A stretch of DNA of 59,738 nt, from assembly GCF_000763885.1 (NCBI RefSeq), contig NZ_JRKO01000038.1, positions 1 to 59,738 of the forward strand. Direction: 5' to 3'. Of this stretch, positions 46,892 to 55,595 are shown one piece after another (the stretch's first letter is position 1; the number at the start of each line of letters is the position of its first letter). A model generated the notes under the pieces. It had not been told where the DNA came from. It saw nothing but the letters and a program-made list of their open reading frames with translations, and searched no databases. The stretch comes from Paracoccus versutus (GTDB lineage: Bacteria > Pseudomonadota > Alphaproteobacteria > Rhodobacterales > Rhodobacteraceae). The position numbers and the translations under genes were made by a program.

Positions 46892-47602
46892 TCATTCGAG
46901 CGTGGCGAAGAAGGCGGCCAGCGCCGCGATCTCTTCCTCGCTGAGCCTGCCGGCCATCATCTGCATCACCGGATGCGGCCGCAATTTCTGCTTGTAGGCG
47001 TGCATGGCGACCACGAAATCCTCCTGCGGCCAGCCGGCGATCGAGGGGATGCCCTGGTCGGAACCGTCGCGCTGGTGGCAGGTGGTGCATTCCGCCGACA
47101 GATAGGCGCCGAACTCGGGATCCCCGCGCAGGGCCAGCACCTCTTCGGACAGCACCGGCGCGTTGCGGCGGGCGGTGGGCTCGGCCTCGGGAATGTCCTG
47201 GGGCCGGTCGGAGTAGTCGCGCATATAGGCCATCAGATCGGCCCGCGCCTGGGGATCGGCCAGCCCGCGATAGGACATGCGCGTGCCGGTCACCAGCGCC
47301 TTGGGGTTCTCGATATAGGCGTCGAGCGTTTCCAGGGTCCAGGTCAGCCCGTCATTGCCCTTGCGCTTCATGGCCTTGGAATAGCTGAAATCGGCCAGGC
47401 TGGCGGCGCGGCGGCCGAAGACGCCGTTCAGCCGCGGGCCGACGGAATGGCGCGCGCCCTTGCCGATCCGGTGGCAGACCGAGCATTCCTTGCCGAACAG
47501 CTCTGCCCCGTGGACCGCGTCTCCGATTTCGGCCGCTGCGGCCGGCGTGGTGCCGGTCGCAGCGGCCAGGAACAGCGCGGGCAGAAGCTTGCGCTGTCTC
47601 AT
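46892..47602 (-). CDS. soxE: SoxE, diheme cytochrome c
   Basis: The 236-residue periplasmic cytochrome has a signal peptide ending in AAAA (about residue 24) and two heme sites, CSVCH (40-44) and CTTCH (172-176). It accepts electrons from SoxF. It starts 3 bases after the soxD stop. Confidence 0.92.
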   Translation of the reverse strand: MRQRKLLPALFLAAATGTTPAAAAEIGDAVHGAELFGKECSVCHRIGKGARHSVGPRLNGVFGRRAASLADFSYSKAMKRKGNDGLTWTLETLDAYIENPKALVTGTRMSYRGLADPQARADLMAYMRDYSDRPQDIPEAEPTARRNAPVLSEEVLALRGDPEFGAYLSAECTTCHQRDGSDQGIPSIAGWPQEDFVVAMHAYKQKLRPHPVMQMMAGRLSEEEIAALAAFFATLE

Positions 47603-47605
47603 GGG

Positions 47606-48757
47606 TTACTTGGCGAAGGTGGCGAGATAGGCGATGACGGCGGCGCGCTCGTCCTCTTTCTTCAGCCCGGCAAAGGACATCTTGCCGCCCTTGATCATCC
47701 CCTTGGGGTTTTCCAGATAGGTGTGCAGGGAAGCATCGTCCCAGACCAGCCCATCCGCGGCCATGGCGAGCAGGGGCTTGGAGTATTTGAAGCCCTCGAC
47801 CTTGCCCGCCGGGCTGCCGACGATGCCGTTCAGCGTCGGGCCGGTGCTGTTCTTGGCGCCGTCGCCGACCTTGTGGCAGGCGGCGCATTTCTTGAACACC
47901 TTTTCGCCCTGGGCCAGCAGCGCCGGGTCCGCGGCGGCCGCGGCTTCCGCCGGGGCCGGGGTTTCCGGCGCCGCGGCGGCGGTCTTGACCACGACCTCGG
48001 GCGCGGCTTGCGCCGGTGCCTCGACCGGCGCGGCCTCGGCCTTCTTCTCGGCCGGTGCGGCGGGTTCGGCCGGGTCGGCGGCTGCGCCCAGGTTGGGCAT
48101 GCTGCCGGCCGGGCGGCCGTCGGGATCCTCGGGCGTCACGTTCAGATCGACCGCGCGCTTGGTGATCTCGACCCCGACCGCGCAATCCGTCATGCAGGGC
48201 TCTTTCGAGAACAGCGGATATTCGCTCTGGTCGCGGTCGTCGGGATAGAAGCCCTCGGCATTGGGCAGCACGACCTTGGTGAAGTTCTCGTGGGTCAGGA
48301 CGAAATCGTCCTCAACCAGGCCGTTGGAATAAAGCAGGAAGGCGGTGATGGCATAGGTGTCGTCCACCGACAGGGTCTGCGCCGAGCCGAAGGGCATCGA
48401 GCGATGGACATAGTCGTAGACCGTCGACAGATAGGGCCAGTAGCTGCCGATGGTCTTGACCGGGCGCGGATCGGTCAGGCTGCCGTCGCCGCCCGCCAGC
48501 ACCGGCCAGCTGTCCAGCCCCTCGGCGAAGTCGCCGTGGCACGAGGCGCAGTTGTCGGCGAAAAGCGCATCCCCCGTGGCGACATCGCCCGAGCCGGGGC
48601 GCAGCCCCTGGCCGTCGGGCAGGACCGCCGTGTCCCAGGCGCTGATCTCTTCGGGCAGGGCCACGCGGCCCAGTCCCAGCTTTTCCGCCATGGCCGGACC
48701 GGCAAGCACCGAGGCCGCCAGCACCGAGCCCAAAAACAGCTCAAGCGATTTCGACAT
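47606..48757 (-). CDS. soxD: SoxD, diheme cytochrome c subunit of sulfur dehydrogenase
   Basis: The 383-residue protein has a signal peptide (cleavage near AMA-E, residue 24) and two heme sites, CASCH (70-74) and CAACH (291-295), joined by an Ala/Pro/Glu-rich linker (about 226-280). With SoxC it oxidises the sulfane sulfur still bound to SoxY, releasing six electrons and avoiding sulfur globules. It overlaps soxC by 17 bases. Confidence 0.94.
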   Translation of the reverse strand: MSKSLELFLGSVLAASVLAGPAMAEKLGLGRVALPEEISAWDTAVLPDGQGLRPGSGDVATGDALFADNCASCHGDFAEGLDSWPVLAGGDGSLTDPRPVKTIGSYWPYLSTVYDYVHRSMPFGSAQTLSVDDTYAITAFLLYSNGLVEDDFVLTHENFTKVVLPNAEGFYPDDRDQSEYPLFSKEPCMTDCAVGVEITKRAVDLNVTPEDPDGRPAGSMPNLGAAADPAEPAAPAEKKAEAAPVEAPAQAAPEVVVKTAAAAPETPAPAEAAAAADPALLAQGEKVFKKCAACHKVGDGAKNSTGPTLNGIVGSPAGKVEGFKYSKPLLAMAADGLVWDDASLHTYLENPKGMIKGGKMSFAGLKKEDERAAVIAYLATFAK

Positions 48758-50033
48758 TCTCGACCTCCCCGTCGGCCTTGACCCACCAGGTCTGGATGCC
48801 GTTGTTGTGATAGACGTTGTTGCGGCCGCGGATGGCGCGCAGGGCATCCTTGGTCGGCTGGACATAGCCGGTCTCGTCCACGGCGCGCGATTGCAGCAGC
48901 ATTTCCGACCCGTCCCATTCGATGTCCAGGTGGAAGCGGGTCAGCGCCTTGGGCAGGGCCTGGCCGGTGATCCGCGCCGTGGTCCAGTTCTTGCCGCCGT
49001 CCAGCGAGACATCGACGCGGGTGACGCGGCCGTTGCCGCTCCAGGCCAGGCCGGAGATCACCAGCGGCCCCTTGCCGTGGCGGATCGGCACCTGCGGGCT
49101 GGGCGAGGTGATGACCGATTTCGCATCCATCACCCAGGTCCATTTCCGCGCCCGGCCGTCCGGCATCAGGTCGGTGTATTTCGAGGTCTCCTCGCGGCTT
49201 TCCACCGCCTTGTCATAGATCCCCAGGCGGCGGACCCATTTCACCCACATGTTGCCTTCCCAGCCCGGCACGACCAGGCGGGCGGGATAGCCGTGTTCCT
49301 TGCGCAGCGCCTCGCCATTGGCGAAGAAGGCCAGCATCATGTCGTCCATCACCTTTTCCATCGGGAAGGAGCGACCGTTGGACGAGGCATCCGCCCCCTC
49401 GGCGTAAAGCCATTTGCCCTCGGGCTTGACCCCGGCCTCGGCCAGCAGCACCGACAGCGGCACGCCGACATATTCCATGTTGTGGATCATGCCCTGGGTA
49501 TACTGGCAGCCCTCCAGCTGCGCGCCGCCCCATTCCATGCCGCCGTTTGCCGCGCATTCGCAGAAGGCGGTGGTGGTGGTGCGGGGAAAGCGCAGCAGAT
49601 CCTCGAAGGTGAAGACCAGCGGCTTTTCCACCAGCCCGTTGATCATCAGCCGGTAGTCCTGCTTGCTCAGCTCGATGGAGCCGGAATGGTGCCGCTCGAA
49701 GGCACAGCCCTGGGGCGTGATCGTGCCTTCCAGCGCATGGATCGGCGTGAAGTTGATCGAAGAGACCGGGCTTTCGGTCAGCCATTCGACATATTGCCGC
49801 TTCACATGCGATTCGAAATGGATCGGCAGGCCGTAGGGATTGGCATCGACCGCCTCGCCGAATTCCGAGGCCCAGGGCTGGATCTCGGTAATCAGCGGGT
49901 CGGGGGTTTCGGCCGCGCGGGCCAGGCCCGTGCCGGTGACAAGGCTGGCGCCGGCCACCGCGCCCCCGCGCAGAAAGGCGCGGCGCGAGGTGCCGACGGC
50001 GTCCTTGCCGTCCTTGGTGAGTTCGTCTTTCAT
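48741..50033 (-). CDS. soxC: SoxC, molybdenum cofactor subunit of sulfur dehydrogenase
   Basis: The 430-residue sulfite oxidase-family protein has a Tat signal (TSRRAFLRGGAVAGASL) and the Moco-binding cysteine region FCECAANGG (Cys158, Cys160; Cys160 is the probable ligand). The C-terminal dimerisation domain includes GLAWSGNGRVTRVDVSLDGG. It partners SoxD. Presence of SoxCD predicts full oxidation of thiosulfate to sulfate. Confidence 0.94.
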   Translation of the reverse strand: MKDELTKDGKDAVGTSRRAFLRGGAVAGASLVTGTGLARAAETPDPLITEIQPWASEFGEAVDANPYGLPIHFESHVKRQYVEWLTESPVSSINFTPIHALEGTITPQGCAFERHHSGSIELSKQDYRLMINGLVEKPLVFTFEDLLRFPRTTTTAFCECAANGGMEWGGAQLEGCQYTQGMIHNMEYVGVPLSVLLAEAGVKPEGKWLYAEGADASSNGRSFPMEKVMDDMMLAFFANGEALRKEHGYPARLVVPGWEGNMWVKWVRRLGIYDKAVESREETSKYTDLMPDGRARKWTWVMDAKSVITSPSPQVPIRHGKGPLVISGLAWSGNGRVTRVDVSLDGGKNWTTARITGQALPKALTRFHLDIEWDGSEMLLQSRAVDETGYVQPTKDALRAIRGRNNVYHNNGIQTWWVKADGEVENVEIA

Positions 50034-50056
50034 GGGCGAACGCTCCTTCGTGATTG

Positions 50057-51751
50057 TCAGACCCCGGTCACGGTGACCGAGGTGTTGGGTTGCAGACGGA
50101 CGGTGCCGATCTTGCGGATATGCGATTCGACCACGTCCCAGATTTGCGGGCCCTCGGTGCCTTCGTTGACCGATGCCCAGCCGGCGACTGTGTAGGATTT
50201 GGCGGGCTCGATGGCCTCGCCCGTGTCGGCCAGCGCCATGGCGCCGATCCGTTGCCCCATCGGCTTGGACACGTCGATCGCATAGGCCAGCCCGCCCACG
50301 CGCACCATGTCCCCGCCCTGCTGGTAATAGGGGTCCGTGTTGAAGATGTTGTCGGCGACGTCCTCCAGGACGGTCCTGAGCGTCTCGCCGGTCATTTCGG
50401 TGCGGTAGACCGCGCCATAGGTCATCGAGGTGACGTTGTGGACGTCCTCGCGGGTGATCGCATCGCCGGGCAGCAGCGTGGTGCCCCAGCGCACGCCCGG
50501 CGACAGCGCGATCTGCACGTCGCGTTCCGTGCGGATGGCGTCGCAGATCAGGTCGTCCCACGAGCCGTTGAAGTTGCCGCGGCGGTAGAGCAGGCTTTCG
50601 GTGGTGCCGATCTTTTCCTCGAGCTGCGCCTGGAAGGGCGCGCGCTCGGCGTCGATCAGGGCGGCCATGTCGGCATCGGGCGTGATGACGTCCGAGAAGA
50701 TCGGGATCAGCTTGTGGCGGAAGCCCATCATCTTGCCGTCGCGCACGTCCAGGTCGACGCGGCTGACGAATTTCCCGTTCGAGCCGGTGGCGATCAGGAT
50801 CGTCTCGCCGATCAGGACCGGCTCGGGGACGGCGTCATGGGTATGGCCCGACAGGATCACGTCGATGCCCTTGACCCGGCCGCCCATCTTCTTGTCGACG
50901 TCGAAGCCGTTGTGCGACAGGACCACGACCAGGTCGACGCCTTCGGCGCGCAGCTCGTCCACGACCTGCTGCATCCGTTCCTCGCGGATGCCGAAGCTGT
51001 ATTCGGGGAACATCCATTTCGGGTTGGCGATGGGCATGTAGGGGAAGGCCTGGCCGATGACGCCGATGCGCTGGCCGCCGCGCTCGAAGATCTTGTAGGG
51101 CTCGAAGGCCGGCTCGTCCCATTCCACGTCGAAGATGTTCGCGCCGAGGAAGGGGAACTTCAGCTGGGTCTCGACGATCTCCTTGACCCGCTCGGTGCCA
51201 TAGGTCCATTCCCAATGGCTGGTCATGGCATCGACGCCAAGCGCGTTCATCACGTTCACCATGTCCTGGCCCTTGGTCAGGAACGAGGTCATCGAGCCGT
51301 GCCAGGTGTCGCCGCCATCGAGCAGGATCGAGTCGGGCCGGGCGGCGCGGATCGCCTTGACCACGGTCGCGACGCGGTCCATGCCGCCCATCCGGCCGTA
51401 GCCGCGCGCCAAGGCCTCGAAATCCGGGTAGCTGAGCGCATAGGCATCGGCCGATCCGGGCGCGATGCCGAACATCTTCTGGAACTCGGCGCCGGTGACA
51501 TGGGGCACCTTGCCCTTGGCGTCGCCCACGCCGATGTTGATCTCGGGCTCGCGGAAATAGATTGGTTTCAACTGGGCATGGATGTCGGTCACATGGATCA
51601 ACGTCACATTGCCGAAATCGTCGAACTGCAGCAGCTGGTCCTGGGTCAGCGCCTGCTGCGCCGACACCCGCGACCATGTCCCGAAACCCGAGGCCCCGAC
51701 CAGGGCCGAGGTGGCCATGGCGACCTGAATGAACTCACGTCGGGTAATCAT
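50057..51751 (-). CDS. soxB: SoxB, sulfate thiohydrolase
   Basis: The 564-residue protein is related to 5'-nucleotidases, with a Tat-like signal (MITRREFIQVAM). Dimanganese ligands lie in HVTDIHAQ (Asp56, His58), DGGDTWHG (145-152) and LSGHTHD. It hydrolyses the sulfonate from SoxY-bound thiosulfonate. A 120-base gap with a strong hairpin lies between soxA and soxB, larger than other sox gaps. Confidence 0.95.
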   Translation of the reverse strand: MITRREFIQVAMATSALVGASGFGTWSRVSAQQALTQDQLLQFDDFGNVTLIHVTDIHAQLKPIYFREPEINIGVGDAKGKVPHVTGAEFQKMFGIAPGSADAYALSYPDFEALARGYGRMGGMDRVATVVKAIRAARPDSILLDGGDTWHGSMTSFLTKGQDMVNVMNALGVDAMTSHWEWTYGTERVKEIVETQLKFPFLGANIFDVEWDEPAFEPYKIFERGGQRIGVIGQAFPYMPIANPKWMFPEYSFGIREERMQQVVDELRAEGVDLVVVLSHNGFDVDKKMGGRVKGIDVILSGHTHDAVPEPVLIGETILIATGSNGKFVSRVDLDVRDGKMMGFRHKLIPIFSDVITPDADMAALIDAERAPFQAQLEEKIGTTESLLYRRGNFNGSWDDLICDAIRTERDVQIALSPGVRWGTTLLPGDAITREDVHNVTSMTYGAVYRTEMTGETLRTVLEDVADNIFNTDPYYQQGGDMVRVGGLAYAIDVSKPMGQRIGAMALADTGEAIEPAKSYTVAGWASVNEGTEGPQIWDVVESHIRKIGTVRLQPNTSVTVTGV

Positions 51752-51840
51752 CCCCCGGTTACTCCTGTGCGTTTCGGACAAGACTCTTCCGCCGCGCCAA
51801 GGCGCGCCGAAGCATTGCCCTTTCGATTGGTAGGGAAGGG

Positions 51841-51863
51841 GACCGCCGGCAGGGCCGGCGGTC
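51841..51863 (-). terminator. Strong hairpin between soxA and soxB
   Basis: GACCGCCGGC (51841-51850) and GCCGGCGGTC (51854-51863) form a perfect 10-base stem with a 3-base loop, 8 bases beyond the soxA stop on the transcribed strand. CCCTTCCC follows. It may be an internal attenuator or a 3' end stabiliser for soxXYZA. Confidence 0.55.
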
Positions 51864-51871
51864 GCAAGGCT

Positions 51872-52744
51872 TCAGTGCCGGACCGACACGCCTTCGACCG
51901 AAAGGCCGTTGCCGCGCGAGGCGACGTAAAGCTCCAGCGCCTTGAAGTCGTCCGAGCCGGCCTTGAAGGTCTCGGCGCGGGTGTCGCGGACGCAGCCCAC
52001 GAAACGCTGCTGTGCCGTGACCATGCCCGAGTCCTTGAGCCGGTAGGTCGGGAAGCCGTTCACCTGGCCCTGGCTCAGGTGGTCGGCCCGGATCATCTGG
52101 CCGTTGTTGTCCTCGTGGCAGTTCGCGCAGGACATCTCCAGCTGGCCATAGCGGGTATAGTAGATCTCCTTGCCATGCTCCCAATAGGGGGCAGCGGGCC
52201 CGTCGATCTTGACGTTGACCGCCATGCCGCGCGACTGAAGCGAGATCAGCGACAGCATGTCCTTCATGTTCTCCGACGTCACGCCCCATTTCTCCAGGCC
52301 CATGCGCTCGGTCACGCAGGCGTTGACGTAATCCTCCATGATCATCAGCTTGCCGGTCTTTTCGTCGACCCGAGGCATGACGGCGCGCAGCCCGGCCATG
52401 GATTCCGGTCCCTGGTGGCAACTGGCGCAGCTTTCGCCGCCCGTGCCCATGGCCGCGTTCCACTTGTCGAGGCCGCGGTCCACGAAGACCATGGCGGGGT
52501 TGTCGAAATCGTCCCGCTCGAGATCCCGCGTGGTGTCGTCGCGAAAGTGCCAGCCGGAATAGATCGCGTCGAACGTATCGGCCAGAAAGGCGGGCGGTGC
52601 GGTCTTGGTCACGATCTCGACCTGGCCCTCCTCGGCTTCGATGACCAGTTCGTCCTCGACCGGGTCCGCGAAAGCCGCGCCCGCAAGGGCGAGGCCAAGG
52701 GCCGTGGCGGCCAAGGTGCCTTTTGTCTTGGTAAAGCGCAGCAT
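51872..52744 (-). CDS. soxA: SoxA, diheme cytochrome c of the SoxXA complex
   Basis: The 290-residue protein has a signal peptide (to about residue 26) and two heme sites, CASCH (106-110) and CANCH (206-210). Active-site Cys251 lies in FVGCVRDTRAE and is found as a persulfide ligand in known SoxA. Cys143 is where a third cysteine commonly occurs. With SoxX it attaches thiosulfate to the SoxY cysteine. Confidence 0.95.
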   Translation of the reverse strand: MLRFTKTKGTLAATALGLALAGAAFADPVEDELVIEAEEGQVEIVTKTAPPAFLADTFDAIYSGWHFRDDTTRDLERDDFDNPAMVFVDRGLDKWNAAMGTGGESCASCHQGPESMAGLRAVMPRVDEKTGKLMIMEDYVNACVTERMGLEKWGVTSENMKDMLSLISLQSRGMAVNVKIDGPAAPYWEHGKEIYYTRYGQLEMSCANCHEDNNGQMIRADHLSQGQVNGFPTYRLKDSGMVTAQQRFVGCVRDTRAETFKAGSDDFKALELYVASRGNGLSVEGVSVRH

Positions 52745-52779
52745 CGCGTCTCCTCCCTGGATCTGGATGTTTGCGGCGC

Positions 52780-53109
52780 TCAGGCGACCGAGATCGGCTT
52801 CACGTCTTCGTAGACAGAGCCGTCGTCGTCATACCAGGTGAACTTGAATTCCCCGGCCGCATCGACCTTGGCGTCGAATTCGAAATAGGGGTTGGTCGAG
52901 ACCGCCGGGTCGATCGCCACGTCCACCACGTTCACCCCGTTCAGGTCGCACGTGAAGCGGTTGATGATCGAGCGCGGGATCAGCTTGCCCTCGGCATCCT
53001 TGCGCTGGCCCGATTCCATCTTGTGCGAGATCAGCGCCTTGATCGTCACGCTTTCGCCCGCCTTGGCCGAACTCGGAACCTTCACGCGGGGCTTTGCATC
53101 ATCTGCCAT
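52780..53109 (-). CDS. soxZ: SoxZ, sulfur carrier complex subunit
   Basis: The 109-residue immunoglobulin-fold protein has no signal peptide; it is exported with SoxY, which carries a Tat signal. Typical segments are ISHKMESGQRKDAEGKLIPR and FEFDAKVDAAGEFKFTWYDD. It forms the SoxYZ heterodimer that holds sulfur intermediates. Confidence 0.95.
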   Translation of the reverse strand: MADDAKPRVKVPSSAKAGESVTIKALISHKMESGQRKDAEGKLIPRSIINRFTCDLNGVNVVDVAIDPAVSTNPYFEFDAKVDAAGEFKFTWYDDDGSVYEDVKPISVA

Positions 53110-53131
53110 CGTAATTCTCCTGTTCCTGGAC

Positions 53132-53554
53132 TCAGCCGCCGCAGCCGCCGATGGTGACTTTGACGGTGGTCTGGGCCTTCACGATCGAACCGTCGCCCAT
53201 CTTCGCCAGCGCGATCACGTCCTGGGTCTGGGCCAGGCGGATGCGGGTCGCGGCGCGCTGGTCGGCGGCGGCGGGACCGAAGTTGAAGGTGGCGACCGCC
53301 GGCTCGGGGTTGCCCGCCGCCAGCAGCATGACCGACACCGCGCCGGGGGCGCTGACCTCGATCGGCACGGTATTGCCGTTCTCGGCGATCTCGGGGGCGG
53401 TCAGGGTGATCCCGCCTTCGCCCGCGGCCGCGCCGCCGGTGAAGGCCGCGGTCAACTCGTCAACGGTGCTCGCCATCACGGCCTTGCCCGGCAGGGCGGC
53501 GGCGGCAAGCCCGCCAAAGCCGATCCAGAGCGCCTCACGTCTTGAAAGGATCAT
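53132..53554 (-). CDS. soxY: SoxY, covalent sulfur carrier
   Basis: The 140-residue protein has a Tat signal (LSRREALWIGFGG) and the C-terminal swinging arm IGGCGG, with Cys138 as the sulfur-binding residue. The C-terminus is the exact GGCGG of functional SoxY. All Sox enzymes act on intermediates bound here. Confidence 0.96.
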   Translation of the reverse strand: MILSRREALWIGFGGLAAAALPGKAVMASTVDELTAAFTGGAAAGEGGITLTAPEIAENGNTVPIEVSAPGAVSVMLLAAGNPEPAVATFNFGPAAADQRAATRIRLAQTQDVIALAKMGDGSIVKAQTTVKVTIGGCGG

Positions 53555-53593
53555 GTCTTTCTCCTTGATTGTCGGGCCTGTAGAGATCAGGCG

Positions 53594-54067
53594 TCATTCC
53601 TTCAGCGTCACGAGGAAGGCCACGACATCCTCGATCTGCTGTGCGTTCAGGATGGGGGCCAGCGGCTCGGCCCCGGCCTTGCCGGTGAAGCCGTCGCCGG
53701 GCCGGACGAAGCCGTCCACCTTGTAGAAGGCCGGCATGAAGGTGCCCTCGAAGGTCATCTTCGCATTGGCGACGATGCCGCGCAGCTGGGCCTCGGTCCA
53801 GCGATCGCCGGCGCCGTCCAGCGGCGGGGCGATGGTGCCCGGAAACTCGACGTCCGGCAGCGCCCCGATCTGGTGGCAGGCCACGCAGTTGCCAAGCGCG
53901 TTGGTGGTCATGACCCGAACCCCTTCCTCGGGGTTGCCTGGGGCGCCGGTCAGGGAAGCCTCGACCGCGCCTTCGACATAGACCACTTCCTTAGGTGCCG
54001 TTTCACAGATGGCAGGCGTCGCGATGGCCATGGCCACCACCGACGCATACCATAGATGGCTGCTCAT
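53594..54067 (-). CDS. soxX: SoxX, monoheme cytochrome c of the SoxXA complex
   Basis: The 157-residue protein has a signal peptide ending near AICE (residue 22) and one heme site, CVACH (61-65), with Met111 as the likely distal ligand. The start has GGAGGACAGC directly upstream. It is the first gene of the structural run and is preceded by a 114-base gap holding the candidate SoxR operator. Confidence 0.94.
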   Translation of the reverse strand: MSSHLWYASVVAMAIATPAICETAPKEVVYVEGAVEASLTGAPGNPEEGVRVMTTNALGNCVACHQIGALPDVEFPGTIAPPLDGAGDRWTEAQLRGIVANAKMTFEGTFMPAFYKVDGFVRPGDGFTGKAGAEPLAPILNAQQIEDVVAFLVTLKE

Positions 54068-54130
54068 GCTGTCCTCCCTGTGCTCTCCCTGGGTTGATGA
54101 TAGCGAATGGACGCCGGTCCTTACAACATA

Positions 54131-54152
54131 AATATAGCAATTTTTGAATATT
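54131..54152 (-). promoter_or_regulatory. Candidate SoxR operator in the soxW-soxX gap
   Basis: On the minus strand the sequence reads AATATTC-N8-CTATATT, 64 bases upstream of soxX. Its halves are nearly inverted copies (AATATTC / AATATAG on opposite strands). It matches the soxS/soxV and rhodanese elements. SoxR binding in this gap is reported for P. pantotrophus. Confidence 0.7.
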
Positions 54153-54181
54153 TATATGTATGTCGGTCCGAAGGGGCCGGA

Positions 54182-54742
54182 TCAGTCCTTGCGTTCCAGT
54201 TCGCGGGCCAGAAACTTCTGGAAATGCTCGCCATTTTCATAGCCATGCGCGCGGACCCAGGTCAGCAGGGCGCTGGTCGTGCCCTTGCCGAACGCCCCCG
54301 GCATCATCGCCACGGCGGCCTGGGCGGCGGTCTTGTCGGCCGGCACTTCCTCGGGAAGGAAGATCATCGTCGGCGTGAACATGACGCCCCAGCGCACGGC
54401 CATGTCCTTTTCCGAAAGGGCGGTGCCGTCGAAATCCGTGACCTCGACATTGCCGAACAGGTTCATCTGGACGACGAAATAGCCGTCGCGGATCAGCGCG
54501 TCGATCTCGGGGTCGGGAAAGACCTTCTCGTGCATCTCGGCGCAATAGATGCAGCCGCGCTGCTCGACCAGGATCAGCAGGCGCTTGTCCTGCGCATTGG
54601 CCTCGGCCAGATCCTCGCGCAGATCCTTGAAGGTCTCGCGCAGCCAGGTGGGCTTGTGCAGGCCGTCGTCGCCGATTTCGGCGGCGGCTGCGGGTGCTGC
54701 CGCCAGCAGCAGGCAGGCGGCCAGGGCGCGGATCGGTGTCAT
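54182..54742 (-). CDS. soxW: SoxW, periplasmic thioredoxin
   Basis: The 186-residue thioredoxin-fold protein has a signal peptide (cleavage near residue 21, AAAA-E) and the redox motif CIYC (Cys64, Cys67). It is reduced by the membrane protein SoxV. It starts 13 bases after the soxV stop. In P. pantotrophus SoxW is not essential for growth on thiosulfate, so overlap with SoxS is likely. Confidence 0.93.
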   Translation of the reverse strand: MTPIRALAACLLLAAAPAAAAEIGDDGLHKPTWLRETFKDLREDLAEANAQDKRLLILVEQRGCIYCAEMHEKVFPDPEIDALIRDGYFVVQMNLFGNVEVTDFDGTALSEKDMAVRWGVMFTPTMIFLPEEVPADKTAAQAAVAMMPGAFGKGTTSALLTWVRAHGYENGEHFQKFLARELERKD

Positions 54743-54755
54743 GGTCGGGCTCCTC

Positions 54756-55493
54756 TCAGGTAAGCGTGGCTGTCCAGTCGAAGTTGCGAATCATCCAGTC
54801 GGCGATGGCATTGACGGAATTGGTGGCGATCAGGATGCCGAAGACGATCAGCATGACCCCCATCGCCTTTTCCACATGCCCCATCATCGCGCGGTGCCGC
54901 GCGACCCAGGACAGGAACGGCGCCGCGAAAAAGGCCGCCAGCACGAAGGGCAGGGTCATCGCCAGGCCGTAGACCACCAGCAGCAGCCCGCCGCGCCACA
55001 ACTCGCCCATGCCCGAGGCCACCATCAGGATCGCCGCCAGCGCCGGCCCCACGCAGGGCGTCCAGCCGAAGCCGAAGGCCAGCCCCATCACATAGGCGCC
55101 GATCAGGGTCGAGGGCTTGGCCTCGGTCTGCACCCGCGCCTCGCGGTAAAGCAGGCCGATCCGCAGCACGCCCAGGAAATGCAGGCCGAACAGGATCAGC
55201 ACCCCGGCGGCGACCCAGGACAGGGTTTCCTTCCATTGCGCGAAGGCCTTGCCCAATGCCGTGGCCCCCAGCCCCAGCAGCAGGAAGATCGTCGTCACGC
55301 CCAGGGCAAAGGCCAGCGCGCGCAGCACCATCCGCCGGCGCGCGCCCGGCGCCACCGTGCCGCCGTCGCGCAATTCGCGCACCGACGCCCCCGCCATATA
55401 GGACAGGTAGAACGGCACCATCGGCAGGATGCAGGGGGAAAGAAAGGAAAGCAGCCCCGCCAGCGCGGCCCCGCCATAGGTGACATCCAGCAT
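54756..55493 (-). CDS. soxV: SoxV, CcdA-like thiol electron transporter
   Basis: The 245-residue membrane protein has six helices and the CcdA cysteine pair, Cys21 (LSPCILP) and Cys147 (GWTPCVGP). It passes electrons from cytoplasmic thioredoxin to periplasmic SoxW and other partners. The start at 55493 is followed at once by the family sequence. It diverges from soxS across a shared operator region. Confidence 0.93.
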   Translation of the reverse strand: MLDVTYGGAALAGLLSFLSPCILPMVPFYLSYMAGASVRELRDGGTVAPGARRRMVLRALAFALGVTTIFLLLGLGATALGKAFAQWKETLSWVAAGVLILFGLHFLGVLRIGLLYREARVQTEAKPSTLIGAYVMGLAFGFGWTPCVGPALAAILMVASGMGELWRGGLLLVVYGLAMTLPFVLAAFFAAPFLSWVARHRAMMGHVEKAMGVMLIVFGILIATNSVNAIADWMIRNFDWTATLT

Positions 55494-55545
55494 CGTTACC
55501 CCCCGCAACTTGCCGTGCTGCCGATGCTTGCCCGGCGGCCGGCGT

Positions 55546-55567
55546 TATATTAGAATATTCCTATGTT
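55546..55567. promoter_or_regulatory. Candidate SoxR operator between soxS and soxV
   Basis: TATATTA-N8-CTATGTT lies 53 bases from the soxV start and 29 bases before the chosen soxS start. One site could control both divergent genes. SoxR binding to this gap is reported for P. pantotrophus. Confidence 0.7.
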
Positions 55568-55595
55568 CAAATTATGGCGTCAATCCTGTTCTGGA

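Noticed and set aside
45938..48781. Plus-strand open frame of about 950 codons across soxF, soxE and soxD
   Set aside because: Antisense to three clear sox genes with heme and FAD motifs; its composition is typical of a GC shadow.
50054..52813. Plus-strand open frame across soxB and soxA
   Set aside because: Antisense shadow of well-identified Sox proteins.
55563..55595. Earlier ATG for soxS
   Set aside because: It lies within the candidate operator and would place 11 extra residues before a normal signal peptide.
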